Source of the DNA: SG8-41 sp963699525
GTDB lineage: Bacteria > Pseudomonadota > Gammaproteobacteria > Burkholderiales > SG8-41
NCBI GenBank assembly: GCA_963699525.1
Contig: CAVOUI010000006.1
Span: forward strand, 62,001 to 126,000
Length of the DNA: 64,000 nucleotides
Direction of reading: 5' to 3'
Part shown: one piece after another, positions 7,610 through 17,204 of the stretch
How the letters are laid out: each line of letters starts with the position of its first letter
Numbering within the stretch: the stretch's first letter is position 1
Notes under the pieces: generated by a model
Seen by the model: only the letters and a program-made list of their open reading frames with translations
What the model was told of the DNA's origin: nothing
The model's database searches: none
Position numbers and translations under genes: made by a program

Positions 7610-8816
7610 ATGAAGTACCGGAGCCGGCCGCCATTTCCTGCAGATCCCCGGACCGACCAACGTGCCGGAGCGCGTGCTGCGCGCGATCGACAGCGCGACC
7701 GTTGACCACCGCGGGCCCGAATTCCAGGAGATGAGCCTCGAAGTGCTCGCGGGGCTGAAGCGCGTCTTCAAGACCAAGAGCCCGGTCGTCATCTTCCCGG
7801 CTTCCGGCACCGGCGCGTGGGAGGCGGCGCTGGTCAACACGCTCTCTCCGGGGGACCGCGTGCTGATGTTCGAGACCGGCCACTTCGCGACGCTGTGGCT
7901 CAACATGGCGAAGCGCCTCGGTCTCGACCCGGTCCTCGTGCCCGGGGACTGGCGCCACGGCGTGGATCCCGCGCAGGTGGAAGCGAAGCTCGCGGAGGAC
8001 AGGGGCCGGAGCATCAAGGCGGTGATGGCGGTGCACAACGAGACCTCGACCGGCGTCACCTCGCGCATCGCGGAAGTGAGGAAAGCGATCGACCGCGCGA
8101 AGCACCCGGCGCTCTTCATGGTGGACACCATCTCCTCGCTCGCCTCCATGGACTACCGCCACGACGAATGGGGCGTCGACGTGACCGTTGCCGGCTCGCA
8201 GAAGGGACTGATGCTGCCGCCCGGGCTCTCGTTCAACGCGGTCTCCGACAAGGCGCTCGCGGCGTCGAAGTCGGCGAAGCTGCCGCGCTCCTACTGGAGC
8301 TGGGAAGAAATGCTCTCCTCCAACAAGGAGGGGTGGTTTCCCTACACGCCGGCGACGAACCTCCTCTACGGCCTGCGCGTCGCCCTGACGATGCTGCTGG
8401 AGGAGGAAGGGCTGGAAAACGTCTTCAAGCGCCACGACCGCCTCGCCGAGGCGACGCGCCGCGCGGTGCGTGCGTGGGGGCTGGAAATCCTGTGCGCGAA
8501 TTCCGCCGAGTACTCGAGCTCGCTCACCGCGGTGCTGATGCCGGAGGGCCATAGCGAGATCCGGTTCCGGGAGGTCGTGCTCGACCACTTCAACCTGTCG
8601 CTCGGCTCCGGGTTGACGAAGCTCCGCGACAAGGTGTTCCGCATCGGCCACCTCGGCGATTTCAACGACCTGATGCTGTGCGGGACGCTCGCCGGGATCG
8701 AGATGGGGCTCGCGCTCGCCCGCGTGCCGCACAAGAAGGGCGGTGTCGCCGCCGCCCTGGACTACCTCGCGGCGCAGCCCGCCGCCGCCAGCGCCGGCAA
8801 GCGCGCAGCGGCCTGA
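7610..8816 (+). CDS. Class V aminotransferase (serine/alanine-glyoxylate type), frameshift near start
   Basis: About 400 residues of a PLP enzyme of the AGXT/serine-glyoxylate aminotransferase group. Family landmarks are HFLQIPGPTNVPERVLRAI at the N-terminus, FPASGTGAWEAAL, HNETSTGV, and the PLP lysine in VAGSQKGLMLPPG. The ATG at 7610 (MKYR) and the conserved AGRHFLQ segment are in different frames; one extra base at about 7622 accounts for this, so the gene probably starts at 7610. A TIM-barrel isomerase gene follows after 19 bases. It likely transfers an amino group to or from glyoxylate, which would fit the adjacent hydroxyacid dehydrogenase. Confidence 0.88.
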
Positions 8817-8835
8817 GCGCCGCGGCGCTCGAGGC

Positions 8836-9666
8836 ATGAAGCTCCGCGATCGAATCGGCGTCGACCTCGGCCGCAAGATCCGCCTCGAGGACGGCATCGA
8901 ATGGGCGGCGCAGAACGGCATCCGGTTCATCGACGTGCAGCTCGACACCGGGGAAAACACGCTCACCGCTTTCGATGCGAAGCGCTGCGCCGCGGTGCGC
9001 AAGCTGCTCGACAAGCACCGCGTCCGGCTCGGGCTGCACACCAATTCGGCCGTCAACGTCGCCGAGTACTCGCCCCGCGTCGCGGACGCGGTGACCGACT
9101 ATCTGAAGAGCTACGTCGACCTCTTTCCCCGGATCGGCGCGAGCTGGATGGTGGTGCACGCCGGCTACCACTTCACGAAGGACAAGGCCCTGCGCATGAA
9201 GGCGGGACGCGAGCGGCTCGCGCGCGTCGCCGCGCACGCCGAGAAGAAGAAGGCGCTCGTCCTGCTCGAGAACCTCAACAAGGAGCCGGAGGACGCGGAG
9301 GTCCACTACCTCGCGCACACCGTCGAGGAGTGGCAGTACTACTGGGACATCCGTTCGCCCGCCTTCAAGCTCTCCTTCACCGCCAACCATGCGCACCTCG
9401 TGCCCGACGGCGTCGAGGGCTTCGTCGCGGCGCTCGACTTCAAGCGCGTCGGCGAAGTGCGGCTCGCCGACTGCTACCGCAACGGCCACGAAATCCATCT
9501 TCAGCCCGGCGCCGGCAATCTCGACTTCGGCCGGATGTTCAGCCTGATCGAGGGCGGCGGCTACAAGGGCCATTACACCTGCGCCTTCGGCTCGCTCGGC
9601 GACATGCTGGCCGGCCGCGACTATCTCGTCGACCGGGCGCGCGACGCAGGTTTGAAAGTGGATTGA
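8836..9666 (+). CDS. TIM-barrel sugar phosphate isomerase/epimerase family protein
   Basis: A 276-residue protein of the AP endonuclease 2/xylose isomerase-like TIM-barrel family. Visible are IRFIDVQLDTGEN near the start, WMVVHAGYHFTKDK (strand 4 His), LLENLNKEPEDAEVHY (metal-ligand Glu) and NGHEIHLQPGAGNLDF (C-terminal His/Glu). Such proteins isomerise or epimerise sugars and hydroxypyruvate-like compounds. ATG 8836 was chosen because the barrel begins there. It sits between the aminotransferase and a Bug gene, so a role in 2-keto or 2-hydroxy acid handling is possible but unproven. Confidence 0.8.
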   Translation: MKLRDRIGVDLGRKIRLEDGIEWAAQNGIRFIDVQLDTGENTLTAFDAKRCAAVRKLLDKHRVRLGLHTNSAVNVAEYSPRVADAVTDYLKSYVDLFPRIGASWMVVHAGYHFTKDKALRMKAGRERLARVAAHAEKKKALVLLENLNKEPEDAEVHYLAHTVEEWQYYWDIRSPAFKLSFTANHAHLVPDGVEGFVAALDFKRVGEVRLADCYRNGHEIHLQPGAGNLDFGRMFSLIEGGGYKGHYTCAFGSLGDMLAGRDYLVDRARDAGLKVD

Positions 9667-9684
9667 CGGAGGGAGAAGAGCACT

Positions 9685-10641
9685 ATGGGTTACGCCGCCG
9701 TATTTCTCGCCGCACTGCTGGCTACGGTTTCCGCCGTTGCGCAGGATTATCCGACCAAGCCGATCCGTCTGGTCACGCCGTTTGCGCCCGGCGGCGGAAC
9801 CGACATCAGCGCGCGCATCCTGGCTGAAGGGTTGAGCCAGGCCTACAAGCAGACGGTGGTGGTGGACAATCGCCCGGGCGCGGGCAGCGTGCTCGGCTGC
9901 GAGATCGTGGCCAGGTCGGCGCCCGACGGCTACACGCTTCTGCTCGGCAACATCAGCATGGCGTTCAACGCGGCGATCTACCGGAAGCTGCCGTACGACA
10001 CGCTGCGCGACTTCATCCCGATCTCGCTGGTGACTGACCAGCCGAACATCCTCGTCGCGCACCCGTCGCTGCCCGCGAAGTCGTTCAAGGAGTTCATCGG
10101 CCTGGCGCGCTCACAGCCGGGCAAGCTCACCTATGCTTCCGCCGGCACCGGCGCGGGCACGCACCTTGCGATGGAATTGCTGATGATGTCGCAGAACATC
10201 GAGCTCGTGCACGTGCCTTACAAGGGAACGGGGCCCGCGCTGACCGCGCTGCTGGGTAACCAGATCTCGGTGTTCTTCTCGACGTTCGCCTCGGCGCTGC
10301 CGCACGTGAAGGCCGAGCGGCTGCGTGCCTACGCGGTAACCAGCGTGAAGCGTGCGCCGCCGCTGCCCGACGTGCCGACGGTCGCGGAGTCGGGTGTCCC
10401 CGGCTACGAGTACAGCACGTGGTATGGGCTGCTTGCGCCTGCGGGAACGCCGCGCGCGATCGTCGAGAAGCTCAACCAGACGACGGTCGCGGTGCTCAAC
10501 GCCCCGGAATACCGGCAGCGACTGCTCGCCCAGGGTATGGATCCCGTTCCCTCGACCGCCGCGCACTATTCCGCCTACCTCAAGTCCGAGACCGACAAAT
10601 GGACGAAGGTGGTGCGGGCAGCAAGGATACCGCTCCAGTGA
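9685..10641 (+). CDS. Bug/TctC periplasmic solute-binding protein
   Basis: A 318-residue exported protein with a short signal peptide ending SAVAQ, then DYPTKPIRLVTPFAPGGGTD. Further family segments are ARSAPDGYTLLLG, HVPYKGTGPALTALL and a C-terminal YLKSETDKWTKVVRAARI. A GGAGGGA ribosome site lies at 9668-9674. The next gene is a paralogue whose GTG start overlaps this stop (GTGA, 10638-10641), so the two are translationally coupled and may bind related ligands. Confidence 0.93.
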   Translation: MGYAAVFLAALLATVSAVAQDYPTKPIRLVTPFAPGGGTDISARILAEGLSQAYKQTVVVDNRPGAGSVLGCEIVARSAPDGYTLLLGNISMAFNAAIYRKLPYDTLRDFIPISLVTDQPNILVAHPSLPAKSFKEFIGLARSQPGKLTYASAGTGAGTHLAMELLMMSQNIELVHVPYKGTGPALTALLGNQISVFFSTFASALPHVKAERLRAYAVTSVKRAPPLPDVPTVAESGVPGYEYSTWYGLLAPAGTPRAIVEKLNQTTVAVLNAPEYRQRLLAQGMDPVPSTAAHYSAYLKSETDKWTKVVRAARIPLQ

Positions 10642-11624
10642 AGCTCTCCGTTGCCCTGCTCACCGCATTCGGTGCCGTCCTGCCGCTGGCCGCGTCCGCG
10701 CAAACCCCTTCGACGGGCTCAGGGCAGGCCTATCCGGCCAGAGCCATCCGGTTCATCGTCCCGTTCGCGCCCGGCGGGGGCAACGACATTCTCGGCCGCG
10801 TCGTGGCCCAGAAGCTGAACGAGGGGTTCGGCGTGCCGGTGGTGGTGGATAACCGTGGCGGCGCCGGCGGCACCATCGGCACCGACATCACGGCGAAGTC
10901 GCCGCCCGACGGCTACACGCTGCTCATCAACAACCTGAGCCTCGCGGTCAACATCACGCTCTACTCGAAGCTGCCGTACGACACGCTGAAGGATCTCCAG
11001 CCAGTGTCGCTCGTCGGCCGCCAGCCGAATATCCTCGTCGTGCACCCCTCGCTCCCGGCGAAGTCGCTGAAGGAGGTGCTCGCGCTGGCGAAAGCGCGGC
11101 CGGGCCAGCTCGCCTACTCCTCCGGCGGCGTCGGCAGCAGCTCGCACCTCGCGGGCGAGCTGCTCAGATTGATTGCGAAGATCGACGTCATCCACGTGCC
11201 CTACAAGGGGATGGGACCCGCGATGGTGGACCTCGTCAGCGGGCAGGTGCAGTTCTCGATGGCGACGATGGCTTCGGCCCTGCCTCACGTGCGCAGCAAC
11301 CGCATGCGCCCGATTGCGGTCACGACGGCCCGGCGCGTGGCGGTCGTGCCGGAGGTCCCGACGATGAAGGAGGCGGGCCTCGCCGAATACGAGCACAGCA
11401 CGTGGTACGGCATTCTCGTTCCCGCCCGCACCCCCGCCCCCGTCGTCGCCCGGCTCAATGGCGAGCTGAGGAAGATCGTCGCCTCGGATGACGTGAAGCA
11501 GAAGTTCGACCCGCAGGGCGTCGAGCCCGACTCGTCCACGCCGGAGGAGTTCAGCGCGTTCCTCAGGACCGAAGCCGACAAATGGGCCAAGGTCGTCAAG
11601 GGGGCGGGTCTGCGCGCGAATTGA
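10638..11624 (+). CDS. Bug/TctC solute-binding protein with repeat-derived insert at signal peptide
   Basis: A 328-residue paralogue of the preceding gene, starting at GTG overlapping its stop. The signal peptide LPLAASAQ should run straight into AYPARAIRFIVPFAPGGGND, as in the other copies. Instead an eight-residue stretch TPSTGSGQ, encoded by a dispersed DNA repeat (10705-10729), is placed exactly there. Further landmarks are KSPPDGYTLLIN, HVPYKGMGPAMVDLV and FLRTEADKWAKVVKGAG. The insert should be tolerated because it falls at the cleavage region or the disordered mature N-terminus. Confidence 0.92.
   Translation: MKLSVALLTAFGAVLPLAASAQTPSTGSGQAYPARAIRFIVPFAPGGGNDILGRVVAQKLNEGFGVPVVVDNRGGAGGTIGTDITAKSPPDGYTLLINNLSLAVNITLYSKLPYDTLKDLQPVSLVGRQPNILVVHPSLPAKSLKEVLALAKARPGQLAYSSGGVGSSSHLAGELLRLIAKIDVIHVPYKGMGPAMVDLVSGQVQFSMATMASALPHVRSNRMRPIAVTTARRVAVVPEVPTMKEAGLAEYEHSTWYGILVPARTPAPVVARLNGELRKIVASDDVKQKFDPQGVEPDSSTPEEFSAFLRTEADKWAKVVKGAGLRAN
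10705..10729. repeat. Dispersed CTTCGACGGGCTCAGGGC-type repeat in a coding region
   Basis: The 25-base stretch contains CCTTCGACGGGCTCAGGGCA. I recognise this as a member of a common proteobacterial dispersed repeat of the CCTTCGACAGGCTCAGGGC type. It is read in frame as PSTGSGQ. Confidence 0.6.
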
Positions 11625-11767
11625 TCGAGCGCAGCGAGCGGGCGCTCCCGTATTGCGGGATGGCGCGCCCCTTGTGAAACCGGGGCTTTCCGGCTAAGTT
11701 AACCGTCCGCGCCCGCCCGGGCCGACGTGCCAGCCGGCACGGCACAAGACCAGATAGGAGGAGAGTC

Positions 11768-12745
11768 ATGAAAGCATTGCACATCCTGCGCTACGTGCTG
11801 CCGGTCGCGCTGTTCGCGGCCGGGTCCGCGCTGGCCCAGATCGAGATCAAGTTCGGCCACGTCGGCGAGCCCGGCTCGCTGTTCGCGAAATCCGCGGAGG
11901 AGTACGCCAAGCGCGCCAACGCCAAGCTGGGTGGCAAGGCGAAAGTTGTGGTGTTCGGCTCGAGCCAGCTCGGCGGCGACAAGGAGCTGCTGCAGAAGTT
12001 GAAGCTCGGCACTGTGGATCTCGCGCTGCCCTCGACCGTGATGTCCTCGGAGTCCGACCTCTTCGGCATATTCGAGATGCCGTACCTGGTGAAGGACCGC
12101 AAGCACATGCAGGCGATCGAGAAAGCGGTGTTCTGGTCGCAGCTCGCGCCCGAAGCCGAGAAGAAGGGCCTCAAGGTGCTGGCGGTGTGGGAGAACGGCT
12201 ACCGCCACATCACCAACAACAAGCACCCGATCGTGAAGCCGCGGATCTGAAGGGCATCAAGCTGCGCGTGCCGGAAGGCAAGTGGCGCGTGAAGATGTTC
12301 CAGGCCTACGGCGCGAACCCGAGCCCGATGAAGTTCTCGGAAGTGTTCACCGCGCTGCAGACCGGCGTGATGGACGGGCAGGAGAACCCGTTCTCGCAGA
12401 TCGTCAGCGCCAAGTTCCAGGAAGTCCAGAAATTCCTGTCGCTGACCGGGCACGTCTACACGCCCGCCTACATCACGGCGGGGTCCAAGAAATGGGCCAC
12501 GCTGCCCGGCCGACGTGCGCAAGGTGCTGGAGTCGACCGCGAAGGAAATGCAGCCGGTCGTCTACGCCATCGCGGAGAAGGACGACAACGAGCTGATCGG
12601 CACGATCAAGGCCGCCGGCGTCAAGGTGAACGAGGCCGACAAGGCCGCGTTCGTCGCCGCCAGCAAACCGGTCTATGAAGAGTTCGGCAAGGAAGTAAAG
12701 GGCTCAAAGGAGCTGATCGACAAGGCGCTCGCCCTCGGCAAGTAG
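11768..12745 (+). CDS. dctP: TRAP transporter solute-binding protein DctP, two frame breaks
   Basis: About 325 residues of a DctP-family periplasmic binding protein for a TRAP carboxylate transporter. A signal peptide ending SALAQ is followed by IEIKFGHVGEPGSLFAKSA, VFGSSQLGGDKELLQK, the ligand-region GIKLRVPEGKW (Arg expected to bind the carboxylate) and EVFTALQTGVMDGQENP. The reading frame breaks near 12245 (one C missing in AAGCC-GCGG) and near 12510 (one G too many in CCCGGCCGACG). The protein on both sides is uninterrupted homology, so assembly errors are likely. AGGAGGAGA precedes the ATG. dctQ and dctM follow directly. Confidence 0.9.
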
Positions 12746-12748
12746 GAG

Positions 12749-13252
12749 ATGACTTTCCGGTCGTTCCGCCGGGGATACGAGCGCTTCCTCGAGTGGATCT
12801 GCATCGCGCTCATGGCCACGCTCGCCGCCGAGGTGACGGCGGGCGTGGTCTTCCGCTACTCGGGCCATTCCCTCGTCTGGTATGACGAGGTCGCCACCAT
12901 CCTCCTCGCCTGGGTGACGTTCTACGGCTCGGCGCTGGCGGTCCTCAAGCACGCCCACATGGGCGTGCCCGAGATCGTGAGGATGCTGCCGCCCGGCCCG
13001 CGGGTCGCCGCCGCCGTCGTTGCGCAACTGTGCACGCTCGCCTTCTTCGTGCTGCTCGCCTGGGTGGGCTATTCGATCCTCGAAATTCTCGCGGCGGACC
13101 GGCTCGTTTCGCTGCCGCAGGTCTCGGTGGCCTATGCGAACTCGGTGATCCCGATCAGCGCCGTCCTGTTCGTGGTGGGCCAGCTGCTGGTGTTTCCCGA
13201 GGTGCTGCGCGAGGCGCGCGGCGAAGCGAGGCGCGCGGAGGAGTCTGCATGA
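12749..13252 (+). CDS. dctQ: TRAP transporter small membrane subunit DctQ
   Basis: A 167-residue inner-membrane protein with four predicted helices (around residues 15-35, 50-68, 90-112 and 128-150). It carries the DctQ signature VWYDEVATILLAWVTFYGSA. It starts 3 bases after the dctP stop, and its TGA overlaps the dctM ATG (ATGA at 13249-13252). It joins the large subunit to form the Na+-driven transporter fed by DctP. Confidence 0.92.
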   Translation: MTFRSFRRGYERFLEWICIALMATLAAEVTAGVVFRYSGHSLVWYDEVATILLAWVTFYGSALAVLKHAHMGVPEIVRMLPPGPRVAAAVVAQLCTLAFFVLLAWVGYSILEILAADRLVSLPQVSVAYANSVIPISAVLFVVGQLLVFPEVLREARGEARRAEESA

Positions 13253-14532
13253 TCGGCTTCCTCGTCCTGCTGTGCGTGGTCGCGCTGGTGCTGATCAACG
13301 TTCCGATCGCCGTGGCGCTTTGCATCGCGTCGGTCGCCGCGATGCTCGCGACCCAGGGTGTCGCGAGCCTGCCCAACGTGCCGCTCGCGCTCTACCAGGG
13401 CGCGACCAGCTTCCCGCTCATCGCTATCCCGCTCTTCATCCTCGCCGCCGCGATCATGAACACCTCGGGGATCTCCCACCGGCTGATCGACTTCTGCCAG
13501 GCGCTCGTCGGCTGGATGAGAGGCGCCCTTGCCCAGGTGAACGTGCTGAGCCACATGTTCTTCGCTGAGATCTCGGGCTCGGCGGTGGCGGGCGTGGCCG
13601 CTACCGCGTCCATCATCATGCCGGCCATGAAGAAGCGCGGTTACCCGGGCCCCTTCACGGCCGCGGTGACCTCTTCCACGGCCACGCTGGCGATCATCAT
13701 CCCGCCGTCGATCCCGATGATCCTCTACGCGGTGATGGCGGGCACTTCGGTGGTGCAGATGTTCGTCGCGGGCATCGTGCCCGGCCTCCTCGCCGCATTC
13801 GGCTTCATGGGCCTGTGCTACTGGTACGCGGTCAAGTACAACTGGCCGGTGGAGCAGATCTTCCAGTGGGGCAAGCTCTGGCGCGCCTTCAAGGAGGCGT
13901 TCTGGGCGCTCACGCTGCCGGTCATCATCCTCGGGGGCATCTTCGGCGGCGTGGTCACGGCGACCGAAGGCGCGGCGCTCGCCGTCGTCGCGTCTCTCTT
14001 GGTGGGCGGGCTGGTCTATCGCGAGCTCAACTGGGCGCGGCTGCGCGAGGCGATCATCGACGGGACGGTGCAGACCGGCGCCGTGATGCTGCTGGTCGCC
14101 GCCTCGGCCCTGCTCGGCCTCTATCTCACGGAGGTGCAACTTCCGCAGCGCATCGCGGCGGCGATGCTCTCCATCACGAGCGAGAAGTGGGCCATTCTCG
14201 CGATCCTCAATGTCTTCTTCCTCATCATCGGGATGTTCCTGCACTCGGCGGCCGCCATCGTCCTGGTGGTGCCGATCGTGATGCCGGCGGTGACCGCGGC
14301 GGGGATCGATCCGGTCCATTTCGGCGTGATCGTGACGCTCAACCTCGCCATCGGCCAGCAGACGCCGCCCGTGGCGAGCGTCCTCCTGCTCACCTGCTCG
14401 ATCGCGAAGGAGAGCGTCTGGGACGTGACCAAGGCGAACATCCCGTTCATCGGCGTGCTGCTGGCCACACTTCTGCTGATCACCTACGTACCCGTCGTCA
14501 CGCTGGGCCTGGTGGACCTGTTCTACCGCTAG
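13249..14532 (+). CDS. dctM: TRAP transporter large membrane subunit DctM
   Basis: A 427-residue, about 12-helix ion-coupled permease of the DctM/YiaN family. Landmarks are FPLIAIPLFILAAAIMNTSG, the ISGSAVAGVAATASIIMPAM segment and SSTATLAIIIPPSIPMILYA, plus the second-half repeat FGVIVTLNLAIGQQTPPVAS. Length is normal for the family. The start overlaps dctQ, so DctPQM form one operon; a crotonase gene follows 3 bases after the stop and may act on the imported compound after activation. Confidence 0.94.
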   Translation: MIGFLVLLCVVALVLINVPIAVALCIASVAAMLATQGVASLPNVPLALYQGATSFPLIAIPLFILAAAIMNTSGISHRLIDFCQALVGWMRGALAQVNVLSHMFFAEISGSAVAGVAATASIIMPAMKKRGYPGPFTAAVTSSTATLAIIIPPSIPMILYAVMAGTSVVQMFVAGIVPGLLAAFGFMGLCYWYAVKYNWPVEQIFQWGKLWRAFKEAFWALTLPVIILGGIFGGVVTATEGAALAVVASLLVGGLVYRELNWARLREAIIDGTVQTGAVMLLVAASALLGLYLTEVQLPQRIAAAMLSITSEKWAILAILNVFFLIIGMFLHSAAAIVLVVPIVMPAVTAAGIDPVHFGVIVTLNLAIGQQTPPVASVLLLTCSIAKESVWDVTKANIPFIGVLLATLLLITYVPVVTLGLVDLFYR

Positions 14533-14535
14533 TCG

Positions 14536-15315
14536 ATGGGCGAAACCATCCTCGTCGAACGTGACGGAGCGATCGCGACGGTCGCGCTGAATAACCCGGA
14601 GCGCCTCAACGCGCTGAACAAGGCGATGTGGGAGGGGCTCGGCCGAGCGATGCGACAGCTCTCCGCCGAGGACGAGCTGCGTTGCGTCATCGTGCGCGGG
14701 GCGGGCGACAAGGCTTTCGCCGCCGGCGCGGACATCGCCGAGTTCGAGCACGAGCGCGCGAGCGCCCGGCAGGCCAGGGAATATGGCAGGATCATCCACG
14801 AGACCATGCAGGCGGTCGCGCGCTGCCGCCACCCCACTGTCGCGATGATCCGGGGCGCATGCGTCGGGGGCGGGCTCGAGATCGCCGCGATGTGCGACCT
14901 GCGCGTCGCCGGTCAATCGAGCCGGTTCGGCATCCCCGTCAACAAGCTCGGCCTCACCATGGCCTACGGCGAGCTGATGGGTCTGCTGGCCCTGGTGGGG
15001 CGCGCGGTCGCGCTGGAAATTCTCCTCGAGGGCCGCGTGTTCGATGCCGAGGAGGCCTACCGCAAGGGCCTCGTCAATCGCGTCGTGCCGGACGACACGG
15101 TGGAGAAAGAGGCCTACGCGACCGCCCGCCGCATCGCCGAGGGCGCGCCCCTCGTCAATCGCTGGCACAAGCAATTCATCGAACGCCTCGCCGTCTCGGC
15201 CGAGCTCGCGCCGGACGAATGGGACGAGGGGTTCGAGTGCTTCGATACCGAGGACTACCGAGAGGGCGTTGCCGCGTTTCTCGCAAAGCGCAAGCCCGAC
15301 TTCAAAGGGCGCTAG
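14536..15315 (+). CDS. Enoyl-CoA hydratase/isomerase family protein
   Basis: A 259-residue crotonase-fold enzyme. The oxyanion-hole segments AAGADIAEFE and GACVGGGLEIAAMCD are present. The first catalytic Glu is kept (GGGLEIA), but the second position reads GIPVNKLG instead of the usual QPEV-x-LG, so simple hydratase chemistry is doubtful; isomerase, hydrolase or decarboxylase activity is possible. It is probably co-transcribed with dctPQM (3-base gap). Its TAG stop shares the palindrome CTAG with the stop of the convergent kup gene. Confidence 0.85.
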   Translation: MGETILVERDGAIATVALNNPERLNALNKAMWEGLGRAMRQLSAEDELRCVIVRGAGDKAFAAGADIAEFEHERASARQAREYGRIIHETMQAVARCRHPTVAMIRGACVGGGLEIAAMCDLRVAGQSSRFGIPVNKLGLTMAYGELMGLLALVGRAVALEILLEGRVFDAEEAYRKGLVNRVVPDDTVEKEAYATARRIAEGAPLVNRWHKQFIERLAVSAELAPDEWDEGFECFDTEDYREGVAAFLAKRKPDFKGR

Positions 15316-17204
15316 ATCTGCACTTGGGTACCCAGCTCGATCACGCGGTTGGTGGGGATGTTGAAGTACTCGACCGCGCTGCCGGCGTTGCGCGCCATCG
15401 TGGCGAAAATCCGCTCGCGCCACAGCGCCATGCCGCCGGGCGCGCCGGCGACCGGTATCACGGTCTCGCGGCTCAGGAAGAACGAGGTCTGCATCAGGTC
15501 GAATCCGAGCCCCTTGACGGGGGCAAGCTCGCTCAGCGCGTGCCACACATCGGGACGGTCCATGAATCCGAACTCGATCGTCACCCGGTAGCACTCGTGG
15601 CCCAGCGGCTGGACCGAAACGCGCTCCTCCGGCGCCACCGACGGCACGTCCTTCGCGATCACGGTGAGGAACACCACGCGCTCGTGCAGCACCTTGTTGT
15701 GATACAGGTTGTGCAGCAGTGAATGCGGGACCACATCGGGCGTCGCCGTCAGGAAAACCGACGTGCCGGGCACGCGCCGCGGCGCCTCGCGGAACAGCGA
15801 TTCCAGGAAAGGCTCCAGCGGCACGGTGGACGCGCGCATCCGTCCGAACAGGATCTCGCGCCCGCGCCGCCAGGTCGTCATGAAGGTGAACACGGCGGCC
15901 CCGATGGCGAGCGGGAACCAACCGCCCTCGGCGGTCTTGAGCAGCGTCGCCGAGAAGAAGGCCATGTCGACGACGACGAAGAAGCCGGTCGCGGCGAGGC
16001 AGAGCGCGAGCGGATAGCCCCAGCCGTAGCGGATGACGAAGAAGGTGAGCAGCGTGTCCACCAGCATCGTCGCCGTGACCGCCACGCCGTAGGCCGAGGC
16101 GAGCTCCGATGAGGAACCGAAGCCGACCACCGCCACGAGCACCGCGGTGAGCAGCATCCAGTTGATGGCGGGGATGTAGACCTGGCCGATCGTCTTCGCC
16201 GAGGTATGCACGATGTGCATGCGCGGCAGGAACCCGAGCTGGATCGCCTGCTTGGTGATCGAATAGGCGCCGGAGATCGTCGCCTGCGATGCGATCACCG
16301 TCGCCGCGGTGGCGAGCGCGACCATCGGATAGAGCGCCCAGCCCGGCACCAGGAGGTAGAACGGGTTCCTGACCGACTCCGGCTCCACGATGAGCAGCGC
16401 GCCCTGCCCGAAATAGTTGAGCACCAGCGCGGGCGCCACCAGCCCGAACCAGGCGAGCCGGATCGGACCTTTGCCAAAGTGGCCCATGTCCGCGTAGAGC
16501 GCCTCCGCGCCGGTGACGGCGAGCACTACCGAGCCCAGCACCACGAACGAAGCCAGGATGTGGCTGGTGAAAAAGTGGAACGCGTGCCACGGATTCACCG
16601 CCCACAGCACCTGCGGGTACTGCGCGATGCCGTAGATGCCGGCCGCGGCGAGCGCGACGAACCACAGCACGGTGATCGGACCGAACAACGTACCCACCAC
16701 CACGGTGCCCCGGTGCTGGATCAGGAACAGCACAACCAGCACGCCCACCGCGATCGGCAACACGTAGGGCTTGAATGCGGAAGTGCCGACTTCGAGCCCC
16801 TCGACCGCGGAGAGCACCGAGATCGCGGGCGTCAGCACCGCATCGCCATAGAAGAGCGCGGCGCCGATCGCGCCCGCGACGAGCAACCGCGCGTGCCACT
16901 CGGGGCGCGACTTGATGGAGGCCGAGGCGAGCGCGAGCAGCGCCATGATCCCGCCCTCCCCGCGGTTGTCGGCGCGCATGATGAGCAGCACGTATTTGGT
17001 CGAGACGACGATCATCAGCGCCCAGAAGATCGTCGACAGGCCGCCGAGGACGTTGTCCGCCGTCAGCGCGATGCCGTGCACGGGGGAGAAGGTTTCCTTG
17101 ACCGCGTAGAGCGGGCTCGTGCCGATGTCGCCGAAGACGACACCGAACGCGAGGAGGGTCAGCGCCGCGCGGGATGATTGCTGTTGTTGGGGAGCGTCGG
17201 ACAA
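15312..17204 (-). CDS. kup: Kup-family potassium uptake permease
   Basis: A 630-residue K+/H+ symporter of the KUP/HAK family. The N-terminal membrane part has about 12 helices and begins with TLLAFGVVFGDIGTSPLYAV, the diagnostic motif. Others are NRGEGGIMALLALA, GDAVLTPAISVLSAVEGL and GAEALYADMGHFG. The roughly 180-residue C-terminal cytoplasmic part includes FHNLYHNKVLHERVV-like sequence (here LLHNLYHNKVLHERVVFLTV). Length is typical. It is transcribed alone and ends tail-to-tail with the crotonase gene at CTAG. Confidence 0.96.
   Translation of the reverse strand: MSDAPQQQQSSRAALTLLAFGVVFGDIGTSPLYAVKETFSPVHGIALTADNVLGGLSTIFWALMIVVSTKYVLLIMRADNRGEGGIMALLALASASIKSRPEWHARLLVAGAIGAALFYGDAVLTPAISVLSAVEGLEVGTSAFKPYVLPIAVGVLVVLFLIQHRGTVVVGTLFGPITVLWFVALAAAGIYGIAQYPQVLWAVNPWHAFHFFTSHILASFVVLGSVVLAVTGAEALYADMGHFGKGPIRLAWFGLVAPALVLNYFGQGALLIVEPESVRNPFYLLVPGWALYPMVALATAATVIASQATISGAYSITKQAIQLGFLPRMHIVHTSAKTIGQVYIPAINWMLLTAVLVAVVGFGSSSELASAYGVAVTATMLVDTLLTFFVIRYGWGYPLALCLAATGFFVVVDMAFFSATLLKTAEGGWFPLAIGAAVFTFMTTWRRGREILFGRMRASTVPLEPFLESLFREAPRRVPGTSVFLTATPDVVPHSLLHNLYHNKVLHERVVFLTVIAKDVPSVAPEERVSVQPLGHECYRVTIEFGFMDRPDVWHALSELAPVKGLGFDLMQTSFFLSRETVIPVAGAPGGMALWRERIFATMARNAGSAVEYFNIPTNRVIELGTQVQI

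Noticed and set aside
12240..12252. TGA inside dctP as another possible selenocysteine codon
   Set aside because: Downstream homology continues in a different frame (DLKGIKLRVPEGKW), so the TGA results from a one-base deletion, not from recoding.
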